Positions 8,842 through 17,715 are shown, counted from the first letter of the stretch. The stretch: DNA of 64,000 nucleotides from BCD1 sp965230565 (GCA_965230565.1 CBDDLH010000003.1:124001-188000), one strand, 5' to 3'. The notes: generated from the sequence alone by a model not told the origin. Translations and numbers: made by a program.

Positions 8842-10458
8842 ATGAGATACGACACCGTTATTGTCGGAGGAGGAATGGCAGGATTAACAGCTGCCGCATA
8901 CCTGGCAAGGGCCGGACAATCTGTGGTGCTTTTTGAACAACAAGGTAAAACCGGAGGACTTGTACAGACTTTCGAACGGGATGGCGTTTTTTTTGACGGC
9001 GGTTTGAGATCTATTGAAAATTCGGGGATTGTTTTTCCAATGCTGGCACAGTTAGGCATCCCAATTGAATGGTCCAGGAGTAAGATATCTATTGCGATTG
9101 GCAACGATGTGCTTATCCTTGAAGATGAGGAAAGCCTACAACAATACGAAACATTCCTGGCTAACCATTTCCCGGATAACAAAGCCGATATCCGCCTGAT
9201 CATCAAAGAAATCCGGAAAATCATGGGATATATGGACGTGTTGTATGCCGTCGATAACCCGGCTTTTATGGATATTCCCCAAAATAAAAAATATCTGTTC
9301 CGGGAACTGCTGCCCTGGATTTTCAAATTTCTTTTCACAGTTCGAAAAATCACCAAACTCAACGAAGAACCCTTCGAAACCTACCTTCAGCGTTTTTCCA
9401 ACAATCAGGCCTTACTGGACATAATCGGCCAGCATTTCTTTGAAGAAACGCCTACCTCCTTTGCCTTGAGCTATTTCAGCCTGTATCTGGATTATCACTA
9501 TCCAAAAGGAGGCACTGCGGTTCTGGTTGACCAACTCACAAAGTTCATAAAAGACCATGGTGGTGAAGTCAAAACCTCATGGCCTGTTGAAAGCCTTGAT
9601 CCGGAACAACGATATATCATGGACAAAGATGGGTACCGCACCCATTACGACCATCTGATATGGGCAGCAGACCAAAAACAACTGTATAACCGAATTCTCC
9701 TCGATCAACTTAAGGATCTATCCCTGATTCAAAAAATCAAGGATAGACGGTCATTTCTTAAACCACTGAAAGGTGGAGATTCTGTTTTTACGGCTTATCT
9801 GACCGTTGCAATGGACAGTTCTTTCTTCCGAAACATATGCACCGGACACAGCTTTTATACGCCCAGCAAAAAGGGTTTATCCAGTCTTTCAAAGGAAGGA
9901 TTGAATCAATTTTTATCAAAGGACTCTATCGACCCGAATGATGCTGAGGTCAAGCAGAAACTTTTCGAATACCTTGAAGCCTATTGCGATCTGAACACTT
10001 TGGAGGTTTCCATCCCTGCTTTGCACGATCCCGACCTGGCACCGGCAGGAAAAACAGGGTTGATCGTCAGTTTTCTGTATGATTACCAATTAGCCAAAAA
10101 GATTGAGCAAACCGGCTGGACCGGGGAAGTCAAAACCTTGTTAGAGCAACGGTTCATTAAAATCCTCAACGAAGGGCTCTTCCCGGGTATCAAAGACAAA
10201 GTTGAAAGCTGCTTTTCCTCGTCTCCGTTGACCATTGAAAAAATGACAGGAGCTACAGGAGGCGGTATAACCGGTTGGGCCTTCACAAACCCGGTCACGC
10301 CGGCAATTACTAAAAACCTGCAAATCTCCCGGTCAGTGGATACCATTCTGCCCTATGTTTACCAGGCAGGTCAGTGGACTTTCAGTCCGGCAGGAGTGCC
10401 CATTGCCATGTTGACGGGCAAACTTGCATCGGATAAGGTCCTTAAAGCTAAAAAATAA
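8842..10458 (+). CDS. FAD-dependent oxidoreductase of the phytoene desaturase/retinol saturase type
   Basis: 538 residues, the usual size. The N-terminus has the dinucleotide-binding motif VIVGGGMAGLTAAAYLARAG followed by FEQ and the DGGL turn. The C-terminus has an FAD-binding GQWTFSPAGVPIAMLTG segment, as in COG1233 enzymes. These oxidise or saturate isoprenoids and related lipids. No carotenoid biosynthesis genes lie nearby, so the substrate is open. A small membrane protein gene begins 13 bases after its stop and is probably cotranscribed. Confidence 0.85.
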   Translation: MRYDTVIVGGGMAGLTAAAYLARAGQSVVLFEQQGKTGGLVQTFERDGVFFDGGLRSIENSGIVFPMLAQLGIPIEWSRSKISIAIGNDVLILEDEESLQQYETFLANHFPDNKADIRLIIKEIRKIMGYMDVLYAVDNPAFMDIPQNKKYLFRELLPWIFKFLFTVRKITKLNEEPFETYLQRFSNNQALLDIIGQHFFEETPTSFALSYFSLYLDYHYPKGGTAVLVDQLTKFIKDHGGEVKTSWPVESLDPEQRYIMDKDGYRTHYDHLIWAADQKQLYNRILLDQLKDLSLIQKIKDRRSFLKPLKGGDSVFTAYLTVAMDSSFFRNICTGHSFYTPSKKGLSSLSKEGLNQFLSKDSIDPNDAEVKQKLFEYLEAYCDLNTLEVSIPALHDPDLAPAGKTGLIVSFLYDYQLAKKIEQTGWTGEVKTLLEQRFIKILNEGLFPGIKDKVESCFSSSPLTIEKMTGATGGGITGWAFTNPVTPAITKNLQISRSVDTILPYVYQAGQWTFSPAGVPIAMLTGKLASDKVLKAKK

Positions 10459-10471
10459 ACAAAAAAGATCC

Positions 10472-10822
10472 ATGGAATCATCCTTGCACCTTGCCGGTAT
10501 CATCGGCCCCATTCTGGCCGTTTTGTCACTCTCCGAATTCCTAAATTACAGGATCTGGAAGAACGTATCGGCACCCCTGGTTTATTTGAATGGGCTGTTT
10601 CTGCTGACCGGCGGCCTGATCATTGTCCGCATTCACAATAACTGGACTTTGGACTGGACACTTATGATAACCCTTCTCGGCTGGTTAACCATGATCATGG
10701 GATTGTTCCGGATGTTTTTCCCATCCCTAAAGCAGCCTGAACAAAATCTGGTTACCAATTTGGTATTACTTATTCTTTTTTTATGTGGAATATTTTTATC
10801 GATAAAAGCTTATTTACTTTAG
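10472..10822 (+). CDS. Small four-helix integral membrane protein, unknown
   Basis: 116 residues from ATG 10472; an upstream in-frame ATG overlaps the oxidoreductase gene and adds only basic residues. Four hydrophobic helices are visible, including a GLFLLTGGLIIV helix and the C-terminal VLLILFLCGIFLSIKAYLL. I do not recognise the family. Its place 13 bases after the oxidoreductase gene suggests a joint membrane role. Confidence 0.7.
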   Translation: MESSLHLAGIIGPILAVLSLSEFLNYRIWKNVSAPLVYLNGLFLLTGGLIIVRIHNNWTLDWTLMITLLGWLTMIMGLFRMFFPSLKQPEQNLVTNLVLLILFLCGIFLSIKAYLL

Positions 10823-10856
10823 TTCGTTCATCCTGAAAATCAACTGTATTTCCAAA

Positions 10857-10968
10857 CTCGCCAGGACATCCTTGTCCACAGCGGCCTTGGTAGCGAACTC
10901 CTGTCCGCCGAAAAAAATCCTCTACACCCCCGGAACAAAATCCACCCAATTTACCTTATTAGGTCTGA
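10857..10968. repeat. GGACATCC...GGACTCCTGTCC repeat, copy 1
   Basis: Core TCGCCAGGACATCCTTGTCC from 10858, then a GCGGC spacer and CTCCTGTCCG. Each half can fold (GGACA with TGTCC; GAACTCCTGTCC is a weak GGAC/GTCC pair). A conserved tail, AAATCCACCC and TTATTAGGT, extends to about 10968 and is shared with copy 2 at 11951-12068. Copy 3 is at 30119-30170. Confidence 0.6.
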
Positions 10969-10994
10969 ATAAAAACCTTAAAGATTTTTCCAAA

Positions 10995-11354
10995 ATGGTC
11001 ATAGAAACTATACACACAGGAAATGTTAAAATCGCAGAGCTGATCGCCCAAAAAACAATCATCCAATCTGCCCAGGACAGTTTGGACCTTCTGGGGAATT
11101 TATACTACCAGGGGTATGAAAAGATCATCATTCAGGAACAACACCTGGCTCCGGATTTCTTTGATTTAAAAAATGGAATGGCTGGAGAAATCCTCCAAAA
11201 ATTCTCTAACTACAGGGTACGACTTGCCATCGTTGGAGATTTTTCAAAATACACCAAAAAAAGTATCAGGGATTTCATTTTTGAAAGCAACAAAACCCGA
11301 CATATCTGTTTTGTTGATTCGAGAGCGGAAGCCATAAACATGCTTTCAAACTAA
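10995..11354 (+). CDS. DUF4180 domain protein
   Basis: 119 residues from ATG 10995. The frame stays open upstream to 10872, but that part crosses the repeat and is not protein-like, so the later ATG is chosen. The sequence has the DUF4180 pattern: IIQSAQDSLDLLGNLYYQGYEKIII, FFDLKNGMAGEILQKFSNYRVRLAIVGDFS, and SKSIRDFIFESNKTRH. The family is small and cytosolic, of unknown function. Confidence 0.88.
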   Translation: MVIETIHTGNVKIAELIAQKTIIQSAQDSLDLLGNLYYQGYEKIIIQEQHLAPDFFDLKNGMAGEILQKFSNYRVRLAIVGDFSKYTKKSIRDFIFESNKTRHICFVDSRAEAINMLSN

Positions 11355-11384
11355 GCAGGCTGGTTCCTATTCGATCATATTTCC

Positions 11385-11392
11385 TAAATTTG
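11385..11392 (+). promoter_or_regulatory. Bacteroidota -7 box TAAATTTG
   Basis: A perfect TAnnTTTG match 21 bases before the TTG start of the next gene. No good TTTG -33 element is evident at the usual spacing. Confidence 0.4.
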
Positions 11393-11412
11393 ATTCAAAA
11401 TAATTCAATGTT

Positions 11413-11946
11413 TTGATTGAAGAAATAAGAAAGGAAATAATCCAAAATATAGGAACCAGCATGTCCTCCTACAGATATGCTTTGGCTAAACAAATAATAG
11501 ATGAGGCAATTCCTTTGTCAGGGTTAATGGACATTCTGCTCGAAGATCACCCGATTTCCACACGGTTTTCCTGGCTACTTGGAGACATAAGTGATCAATG
11601 CCCGGAAAAATCCAGAGAGATTCTCATCGGTTGCTATGAATTATCCCCTGAGGTCAGGATCAAAAATTTTGACAGGACCATCGCCAAACAAGCCATGCTT
11701 TGCGGGAAAAATATCCCCGAAAACATCGAAGGCGAAATCGTTGACAAACTATTTGACTGGCTAATCGACCCTAAGATTTCAGTATCCACTAAAAATAACT
11801 GCCTGTTCGCGCTTGAAAAAATTTGCCAAAAATACCCGGAACTCAAAGAAGAACTTATCGCCTCAGTCAACGACCAACTCGACCTCAACACCAAAAACTT
11901 CCGCACACGCGCTGAAAAACTCCTGGCCAGACTCGCAAAACAATAA
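11413..11946 (+). CDS. Helical-repeat (HEAT-like) protein, unknown
   Basis: 177 residues if started at TTG 11413; ATG 11461 is the alternative and would remove 16 residues. The -7 box at 11385-11392 leaves room for either. The protein is made of amphipathic helices with a repeat-like rhythm (LMDILLEDHPISTRFSWLLGDIS, WLIDPKISVSTKNNCLFALEKICQKYPELKEELIASV), as in HEAT or ARM solenoids. No domain is recognised. It is likely a cytosolic scaffold-type protein. Confidence 0.6.
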   Translation: MIEEIRKEIIQNIGTSMSSYRYALAKQIIDEAIPLSGLMDILLEDHPISTRFSWLLGDISDQCPEKSREILIGCYELSPEVRIKNFDRTIAKQAMLCGKNIPENIEGEIVDKLFDWLIDPKISVSTKNNCLFALEKICQKYPELKEELIASVNDQLDLNTKNFRTRAEKLLARLAKQ

Positions 11947-11950
11947 ACTG

Positions 11951-12068
11951 CTCGCCAGGACATCCATGTCCACTGCGGCAAAGAAAAAGGACTCCTGTCC
12001 GACACCCGCCAACAAGCATCTTTCCCCAAATCCACCCCATTCTCCACAATATTTATTAGGTTTATCCT
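11951..12068. repeat. GGACATCC...GGACTCCTGTCC repeat, copy 2
   Basis: Core CTCGCCAGGACATCCATGTC from 11951, ending GGACTCCTGTCCGAC at 12003, with the conserved tail AAATCCACCCC and TTATTAGGT as in copy 1. It begins a few bases after a stop codon, as all three copies do. Confidence 0.6.
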
Positions 12069-12096
12069 GAAATTAATTACTTCGCACCATTATCCA

Positions 12097-13317
12097 ATGA
12101 AAAAAAGCTTCCTCAAAGTCTTTGGTTTCAGCTTTCTGAATGCCGGCATCATGCTGGTATTAGCCCTGTACTGGCTAAGCCTTCCACGTACCTTTGGAGA
12201 TGAAGCCTTTTTCATCAAATGGACCAGCCTGATCAAAAAGACCCTCCTGGGAAAGGATGAAAAACCCGATCCGGAGACCATCCTTTACGTCGACATCTCC
12301 GGCAGCAAATCACTAATTGAAAAACCGGACCCCTTTTATGAAGAAATAACGGGGTTTCAGAATGCTGTCATTTCAGATCGAAAACAATTGGCCACTTTCC
12401 TCCAATATATCCGGGAACACGGCACGAACATTCCCATTGTTATCCTCGATCTGACCTTTGAATCTTCCAGCCCGGACGACAGCCTACTCCAGGCAGAAAT
12501 AGATCAGTTCCCCTTCCCCATCCTGAGTGCTCAAAAACTGTTGGATAATGGACAACTGGCACCCTCCGTTTTTCAAATGCCTACGGGAGTTGCCAGTTAT
12601 CTGAGCACCGACAATCAGTTCATGAAATATCCCCTTTTTCTCAACGACACTATCCCCAGCCTACCGCTGGTGGCCGTAAGCATGTCGCATGAGAAAAGTT
12701 ATGCCAAACGATGGATTTTCCCGATCATTGACAAACGGCTTAGTCTGACCAACCCTATTATTGATTTTAAAATAAGGCCCTTTGACCTGAACGTTGGCAG
12801 TGAATTAAAAACCAATTCCTACCATATTCGCTCGCTTGGAACTCTTTTATTTGAATGGGAATTCTGGGAACCGGAAGACATTCAAATCCTCCTGAAAAAT
12901 AAGACCATCATTCTGGGAGATTATCAAAGTGACATCCACCAAACCGTATTTGGGAAATTGCCGGGCCCCATAATCGTACACAATGCTTACCTCACTTTGC
13001 TAAATGATGAAAGCCTGATCCGCTTTTGGTGGATCGTCTTGTTATTTGGATTGTTCTTCTGGATGACATGGAGAATATATCAGCAGGAAAAACGCCGGGA
13101 GCACAGCAAATGGTGGAGCAGGAGCCAGACTGCCGTTGGAAAAATCATTGCGGATAGTATTGACGACACCTTCTTTCTGGCCGTTGGAACCATTCTGTCG
13201 TATTTCATTTTTAATATCCACATCAATATCCTGATCCTGTTAATTTACCTGAAGATCATGACTTTTTTCCTAAAGCGTTTTATCTTTAAACCACTCCCTC
13301 CTGAAAAACAAGAATAG
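12097..13317 (+). CDS. CHASE2-type sensor membrane protein without output domain
   Basis: 406 residues. One N-terminal helix (residues 8-28) is followed by a large periplasmic region with CHASE2-like features: ETILYVDISGSKSL, the RKQLATFLQYIREHGTNIPIVILDLTFE strand-helix-strand, and KTIILGDYQSDIHQTVFGKLPGPIIVHNAYLTLLND leading into the membrane. Two to three more helices lie at about 310-330 and 350-390. CHASE2 normally sits in front of kinases or cyclases; here the chain ends after the membrane part with a short basic tail. The next gene starts 22 bases later, so it probably leads an operon with the secreted triplet. Confidence 0.75.
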   Translation: MKKSFLKVFGFSFLNAGIMLVLALYWLSLPRTFGDEAFFIKWTSLIKKTLLGKDEKPDPETILYVDISGSKSLIEKPDPFYEEITGFQNAVISDRKQLATFLQYIREHGTNIPIVILDLTFESSSPDDSLLQAEIDQFPFPILSAQKLLDNGQLAPSVFQMPTGVASYLSTDNQFMKYPLFLNDTIPSLPLVAVSMSHEKSYAKRWIFPIIDKRLSLTNPIIDFKIRPFDLNVGSELKTNSYHIRSLGTLLFEWEFWEPEDIQILLKNKTIILGDYQSDIHQTVFGKLPGPIIVHNAYLTLLNDESLIRFWWIVLLFGLFFWMTWRIYQQEKRREHSKWWSRSQTAVGKIIADSIDDTFFLAVGTILSYFIFNIHINILILLIYLKIMTFFLKRFIFKPLPPEKQE

Positions 13318-13339
13318 TTCAACTAATATTCTACCGGCC

Positions 13340-14362
13340 ATGACTATGAAAATTTTCAGTCTGTTTTTGTTACTCTTATGCACAACCAACTCCCTTTTGG
13401 GGCAAAACTACTACGTTGCAGTAATTAAGGGAAAAGTGTATTATGAGAATAAACTACTCAAAAAGAGAGACAAAATTAAAATGAAGGGAATGCTTCGATT
13501 CACTTCGGCCCAGGACTTCATAAAAGTCTCCGGCCCGGGAGGGTTGTACACCCTGGATCCCGGAATGGCCATCAAAAACGGCAGTGAATTTTTCGTGGCC
13601 ATAAAAGAGGAATTGTTTCCGAGGATCAGACCCATGTCTACCTCCGAACAAGGAAACATTGTGGTCACTATTGACAATCATTACTTTAATCAAAGAGGGC
13701 ACAGAAGATCTTTTCTGGATAAAACCTACCTGACCGTTCCGCCTCCCGATATCGGAGAGGAACAGGAACTTGGGTTCTTACACGAAACCGAAAAAGGACT
13801 CCTTTACAAAACAGCTAAAATTATTGATGGTAGGCTTGCTATAGAGGAAAAAGATTTTTCCAGGGCGCTAAAAAACAATCTGAATGAAACAGCCATTGTC
13901 CTGGTGTCCGATAAATCCAGATGGATGGAACTGATAAGTGGTAAGGATAGCATTGCTCAAATCAAAAATGCGGTAGATCATTATCAGCCTTTATGGGATA
14001 AACCCGCATCAATCGAAGTCCCAACTTTAATCTTAACGGAAACTGGAGAAACCATAGAAGTAAAACCTGAGGAACCCGTTCCCAACCCTGCACAGATTCT
14101 TGATTACATGGGCCCTCCCACCTTTGTCAACAGAAAGAAAATGGCAAAGGATCTCCGGTTTCACTTGAAATTGTGCAATGCTCCGGATATTGAAACGTTC
14201 CTGGATGATTATGAATATGAGGATTATATTTTTGACACCTATGGTTATTTGAGAGATTATCCGGATATAGATATGATTTTGAGAAAAGACCTAAAACTCA
14301 CCTCACAGTATGACGGTCTGGCGGATCCTGTCATAATTGAACCTCTGGATGATTCCAATTAA
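13340..14362 (+). CDS. Secreted FecR-like paralogue 1 of a tandem triplet
   Basis: 340 residues with a cleavable signal peptide ending near LLGQ; ATG 13346 is an equally possible start. The mature N-terminus (YYVAVIKGKVYYENKLLKKR... DKIKMKG... SGPGGLYTL) reads like the FecR-type beta domain. The middle contains ELGFLHETEKGL and a TAIVLVSDKSRW strand. The C-terminus (PAQILDYMGPPTFVNRKKMA, then DIETFLDDY, DTYGYLRDYPDID) is shared by all three paralogues. Function unknown. It has a proline-rich linker at about 230-245 that the third copy lacks. The last 26 bases overlap the longest frame of paralogue 2, but not from its chosen start. Confidence 0.7.
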   Translation: MTMKIFSLFLLLLCTTNSLLGQNYYVAVIKGKVYYENKLLKKRDKIKMKGMLRFTSAQDFIKVSGPGGLYTLDPGMAIKNGSEFFVAIKEELFPRIRPMSTSEQGNIVVTIDNHYFNQRGHRRSFLDKTYLTVPPPDIGEEQELGFLHETEKGLLYKTAKIIDGRLAIEEKDFSRALKNNLNETAIVLVSDKSRWMELISGKDSIAQIKNAVDHYQPLWDKPASIEVPTLILTETGETIEVKPEEPVPNPAQILDYMGPPTFVNRKKMAKDLRFHLKLCNAPDIETFLDDYEYEDYIFDTYGYLRDYPDIDMILRKDLKLTSQYDGLADPVIIEPLDDSN

Positions 14363-14378
14363 ACTATCTTTTGATACT

Positions 14379-15368
14379 ATGCGATTGTTATTCCTGATTT
14401 TGCTTTTTTCCAGTTTTTTCACCTGCCTTGATGGCCAGAACTATTATGTTGCTCTAATCAAAGGCAAGGTTTATTATGAAGACAAACTGCTGAAGAAAAG
14501 GGATAAGATAAAAATGAAAGGGGTTATAAAGTTTACCGACAGGAGCGATTACCTGAAAGTATCCGGCCCGGGTGGCCTGTACACCCTCACACCCGGCATG
14601 GACAAGGAAAGCAGTAACGAATTCTTTATCTCTGTAAAAGACGAACTTTTTCCAAAGATCAGGCATCACTCCACCTCTGCAGCACAAAGGATCTTTATAG
14701 ATGGTTACTATTTTAATCAATTAGGTATTAGCCAGACATTTCTGAACAAAACACATCTCAAGGCATTTGCACCTGAACTCCAGAAAGAAGAAGAAATTGG
14801 CTTCCTTCACGAAACCACCAATGGATTGCATTATAAAACAGGCGAGATAAGAGACAAACTACTGCTCATCCGCGAAAAAGATTTTTCCACGCCCGGCAAG
14901 GCAAAACTGGAAAAAACAGCCATTGTAAAAGTAAGGGATAAATCCAGATGGCTTTCATTGGTCAGTGAGAAAGACAGTATCTCCCAAATAGAGGACCTTG
15001 TTGATGGCGTCCGCTGGATATCACGGGAAGAAATTTTCAGTGGAATAATACCAACAGGCGATCCAAATCCGGAACCCGCCTTTAATCCGCAAACCGGAGA
15101 ACCTATTGAAACGGATCAGGTACCCAGCCCTGCCGAGATCCTCGACTTCATGGGGCCGCCCACCTTTGTTAACAGGAGAAAAATGGTTAAAGATCTTCGT
15201 TTTCATTTGCGTAAATGCAAAGCCACGGATATCGAAATGTTTATGTCTGAATACGGATATAAAAGGTATATTATCGACACCTATGGCTATTTGAGGGAAT
15301 ATCCGGATATTGATGATGTTTTGCGAAAGGACCTAAAACTGACTTCCCGGTTCGAAGATCCCAGGTAG
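14379..15368 (+). CDS. Secreted FecR-like paralogue 2 of a tandem triplet
   Basis: 329 residues from ATG 14379, which gives a signal peptide cut near CLDGQ; an upstream start would overlap paralogue 1. Same layout as its neighbours: N-terminal YYVALIKGKVYYEDKLLKKR and SGPGGLYTLTPGMD, middle EEIGFLHETTNGLHYKTG, a variable linker with proline (residues about 225-250), and the C-terminal PAEILDFMGPPTFVNRRKM block. It lies 16 bases after paralogue 1. Confidence 0.7.
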   Translation: MRLLFLILLFSSFFTCLDGQNYYVALIKGKVYYEDKLLKKRDKIKMKGVIKFTDRSDYLKVSGPGGLYTLTPGMDKESSNEFFISVKDELFPKIRHHSTSAAQRIFIDGYYFNQLGISQTFLNKTHLKAFAPELQKEEEIGFLHETTNGLHYKTGEIRDKLLLIREKDFSTPGKAKLEKTAIVKVRDKSRWLSLVSEKDSISQIEDLVDGVRWISREEIFSGIIPTGDPNPEPAFNPQTGEPIETDQVPSPAEILDFMGPPTFVNRRKMVKDLRFHLRKCKATDIEMFMSEYGYKRYIIDTYGYLREYPDIDDVLRKDLKLTSRFEDPR

Positions 15369-15411
15369 ACGAAAATCATTTTTCTCATTGATTAAATTTT
15401 GCTTATATCCT

Positions 15412-16299
15412 ATGCGGTCGTTCATACTTATGTTGTTTCTTCTCATTTCTACAGTTTACCTGCCAGCTCAGAACTATTATGTCGCTCTGGTCAAAGGCAA
15501 GGTTTATTACCAGGATAAACTGTTGAAGAAAAAAGACAAAATAAAAATGAAGGGAGTACTCAGGTTTACCTCGAAAAATGATTTTGTGAAATTCTCCGGT
15601 CCGGGTGGATTATATACCATTGGGCCGGGTATGGACAGAGAAAGTGGTAATGAATTTTTGGTAGCAGTCAAGGAGGAATTTTTCCCTAAGATTCGCTCCC
15701 TTTCCACATCTGAGAATGACATAGTTTATGACCCTAACTATTATTTTAACCAACGAGGGTTCCCTGGAACCTTTCTGGACAAAACACATTTTTACTCGTC
15801 CGCTCCGGAACTTAACGAGGGCGAAGAATTAGGTTATTTGCATGAAACCGATCTGGGGTTATTTTACAATACTGCAGTTGTTGAAGACAGTCTGTTAATT
15901 ATTCGAAAACAGGATTTTTCCTTACCCAAAGAAGCAAAACTGATCAAAACAGCTATAGTCAAGGTCAAAGATCAAAAAGCCTGGTTACAACTTTTCCGGG
16001 AAAAAGGCAGCATTGATCAAATTCACAATGAGGTTGAGCATTATGGCTATTTTAAAGATTCCCCGGAAGAAACCACCTTTCCTGCTATAATACTTGACTA
16101 TATGGGCCCACCAGAATTTGTGGACAGAAAAGCCTTCGCACAAGACCTGCGCTTTCATGTTAAGGCGAGCAAAACCAGAGATATTGAAACTTTTTTGGAG
16201 ACTTTCGGATACTCAGCCTATATCTTTGACGTCTATGGAGACCTTAGAGATCTGGACATCGTAGATGTACTAAAAAATGATCTGAAACTAAAAAATTAA
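15412..16299 (+). CDS. Secreted FecR-like paralogue 3 of a tandem triplet
   Basis: 295 residues from ATG 15412, with a signal peptide cut near LPAQ. It keeps both conserved blocks (YYVALVKGKVYYQDKLLKKK, SGPGGLYTIGPGM; ILDYMGPPEFVDRKAF, DVYGDLRDLDIVDVL) but has a much shorter linker between the middle and C-terminal parts. The ordered identity among the three copies shows tandem duplication, old enough for clear divergence. Confidence 0.7.
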   Translation: MRSFILMLFLLISTVYLPAQNYYVALVKGKVYYQDKLLKKKDKIKMKGVLRFTSKNDFVKFSGPGGLYTIGPGMDRESGNEFLVAVKEEFFPKIRSLSTSENDIVYDPNYYFNQRGFPGTFLDKTHFYSSAPELNEGEELGYLHETDLGLFYNTAVVEDSLLIIRKQDFSLPKEAKLIKTAIVKVKDQKAWLQLFREKGSIDQIHNEVEHYGYFKDSPEETTFPAIILDYMGPPEFVDRKAFAQDLRFHVKASKTRDIETFLETFGYSAYIFDVYGDLRDLDIVDVLKNDLKLKN

Positions 16300-16319
16300 C
16301 AAAAGTATTCTAACACCCC

Positions 16320-16374
16320 AGCAACCAGTAACCAGCAACCAGCAACCAGCAACCAGCAACCGATAACCAGCAAC
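16320..16374. repeat. Heptamer tandem repeat AGCAACC, abutting a start codon
   Basis: About eight units of AGCAACC, with AGTAACC and GATAACC variants, ending directly before the ATG of the next gene. It therefore occupies the whole ribosome-binding region of that gene. Confidence 0.85.
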
Positions 16375-16716
16375 ATGGAAAATAACAAAATAAACTACAT
16401 CGAATTCAAGGCCAAAGACATTGAAAAAACAAAAGCCTTTTACGGCCAAATTTTCGGCTGGACATTTACCGATTACGGGCCCACCTATGTCGCTTTTTCC
16501 AACAGTGGCATGGAAGGCGGATTTGAGTTGACAGATGAAGATATCATCAATGGGGCTCTAATTGTTTTGTATCACGATGACCTTGAAGGCATCCAGCAGG
16601 AAGTTGAAAATGCCGGAGGAAAGATCTCCGTGCCCATTTTCACTTTCCCGGGCGGAAGAAGGTTCCATTTTCTCGACCCATCCGGGAATGAGCTGGCTAT
16701 CTGGTCAGATAAATAG
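16375..16716 (+). CDS. VOC-family (glyoxalase/bleomycin-resistance-like) protein
   Basis: 113 residues. It opens with YIEFKAKDIEKTKAFYGQIFGWTF and ends FHFLDPSGNELAIWSDK, the paired beta-alpha-beta-beta-beta pattern of the VOC fold. The first metal position carries E (IEF) and the last E (NELAIW), as in several glyoxalase-like proteins. Substrate unknown. The upstream heptamer repeat replaces a normal leader; copy-number change there could alter translation, which is inference. Confidence 0.85.
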   Translation: MENNKINYIEFKAKDIEKTKAFYGQIFGWTFTDYGPTYVAFSNSGMEGGFELTDEDIINGALIVLYHDDLEGIQQEVENAGGKISVPIFTFPGGRRFHFLDPSGNELAIWSDK

Positions 16717-16913
16717 GAAAAAGCGATTTAAGGCAACTTTAGATTTCTCTGTTTCTCAACAGGAAAACTATTGTCATATTATGCAAAATTCTGTTGGCCA
16801 GGATCAAGAACCAATGTTATTAAATGTCAGTTGACGATAATGCTTCAAAATTTTTATTGTTGCCTTCCTAAGAATATATATATCTTTACAGGAACTATTT
16901 GAACACCCTGCGT

Positions 16914-16921
16914 TATATTTG
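16914..16921 (+). promoter_or_regulatory. -7 box TATATTTG for the LytTR regulator gene
   Basis: A perfect TAnnTTTG match. The expected transcription start near 16928 lies 22 bases before ATG 16950 and after the alternative start at 16899, which supports 16950. Confidence 0.45.
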
Positions 16922-16949
16922 TAGGCCGAACAATTTATATACACACGTA

Positions 16950-17657
16950 ATGTCACTGAGCATTCTGATTGTTGAGGATGAGGTTCTCATCGCCGAAACA
17001 ATAAAACTATACCTGGAAGAACAAGGACACCAGATATTGGATATCTGTATTTCTTATGAAGAAGCGGTTGAGAGTTTTCATAAGCAACGGCCGGATTTGG
17101 TAGTCCTTGACATTCGGTTATATGGACCAAAATCGGGTATTGATTTTGCTAATTTTCTGCAGCAACAACCTAAAAAAACTGCTTTCCTTTACCTCACTTC
17201 CCAGCACGACCGCCGCATTTTTGATCTTGCCCTTGAGACCACCCCATACGGCTACCTGGCAAAACCTATTCAAAAGGAATCGCTTTGGACAACTGTGGAA
17301 ACAGCTTATCGGTTATTTAATGATGGATCTCCACCTACGATCACTTTTACGCTTTTCGATGGTCAGAAAAAACACAAGGTCAATGAACGGGAAATAGTTT
17401 GCGTCAAATCAGAACATGTATACTCCAATGTTCAGCTAATTGACGGCCGACAAATCGTCACCCGGAGACCACTGAGCCAGTTCCTTCAACAAATCCAGAG
17501 TCAACTTCTATTCCGGTGCCACCGAAGTTTTATCATCAATACCTTGCATGTGAATGACTGGGATAATAATTCTGTCACCATGGTGAACGGTGAAGTGGTA
17601 CCCGTGAGCAGGTCGAAACGGGATATTCTGGTGGAAATGTTAGGCCGGTCCAGATAG
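16950..17657 (+). CDS. LytTR-family response regulator
   Basis: 235 residues from ATG 16950. The receiver domain (1-120) has the acidic pair ED at 9-10, the phosphoacceptor Asp54 (VVLDIRL) and the conserved Lys in YLAKPI. The C-terminal LytTR DNA-binding domain has INE/NEREIVCVKSEHVYSNV, the HRSFIIN motif and VPVSRSKRD near the end. LytTR proteins bind pairs of 9-bp direct repeats 12-13 bp apart. Such sites occur at 20754-20833, beside the kinase gene 3.3 kb away. The two are a likely two-component pair, split by the coiled-coil gene. Confidence 0.92.
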   Translation: MSLSILIVEDEVLIAETIKLYLEEQGHQILDICISYEEAVESFHKQRPDLVVLDIRLYGPKSGIDFANFLQQQPKKTAFLYLTSQHDRRIFDLALETTPYGYLAKPIQKESLWTTVETAYRLFNDGSPPTITFTLFDGQKKHKVNEREIVCVKSEHVYSNVQLIDGRQIVTRRPLSQFLQQIQSQLLFRCHRSFIINTLHVNDWDNNSVTMVNGEVVPVSRSKRDILVEMLGRSR

Positions 17658-17715
17658 AAAGATCTCTTATCTTTAAATTGAAGATTTCATTTTGAATGAT
17701 TTTGAGTTAAGTATT

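Noticed and set aside
10872..10994. Upstream extension of the DUF4180 frame
   Set aside because: It reads through the GGACATCC repeat; DUF4180 homology starts only at ATG 10995.
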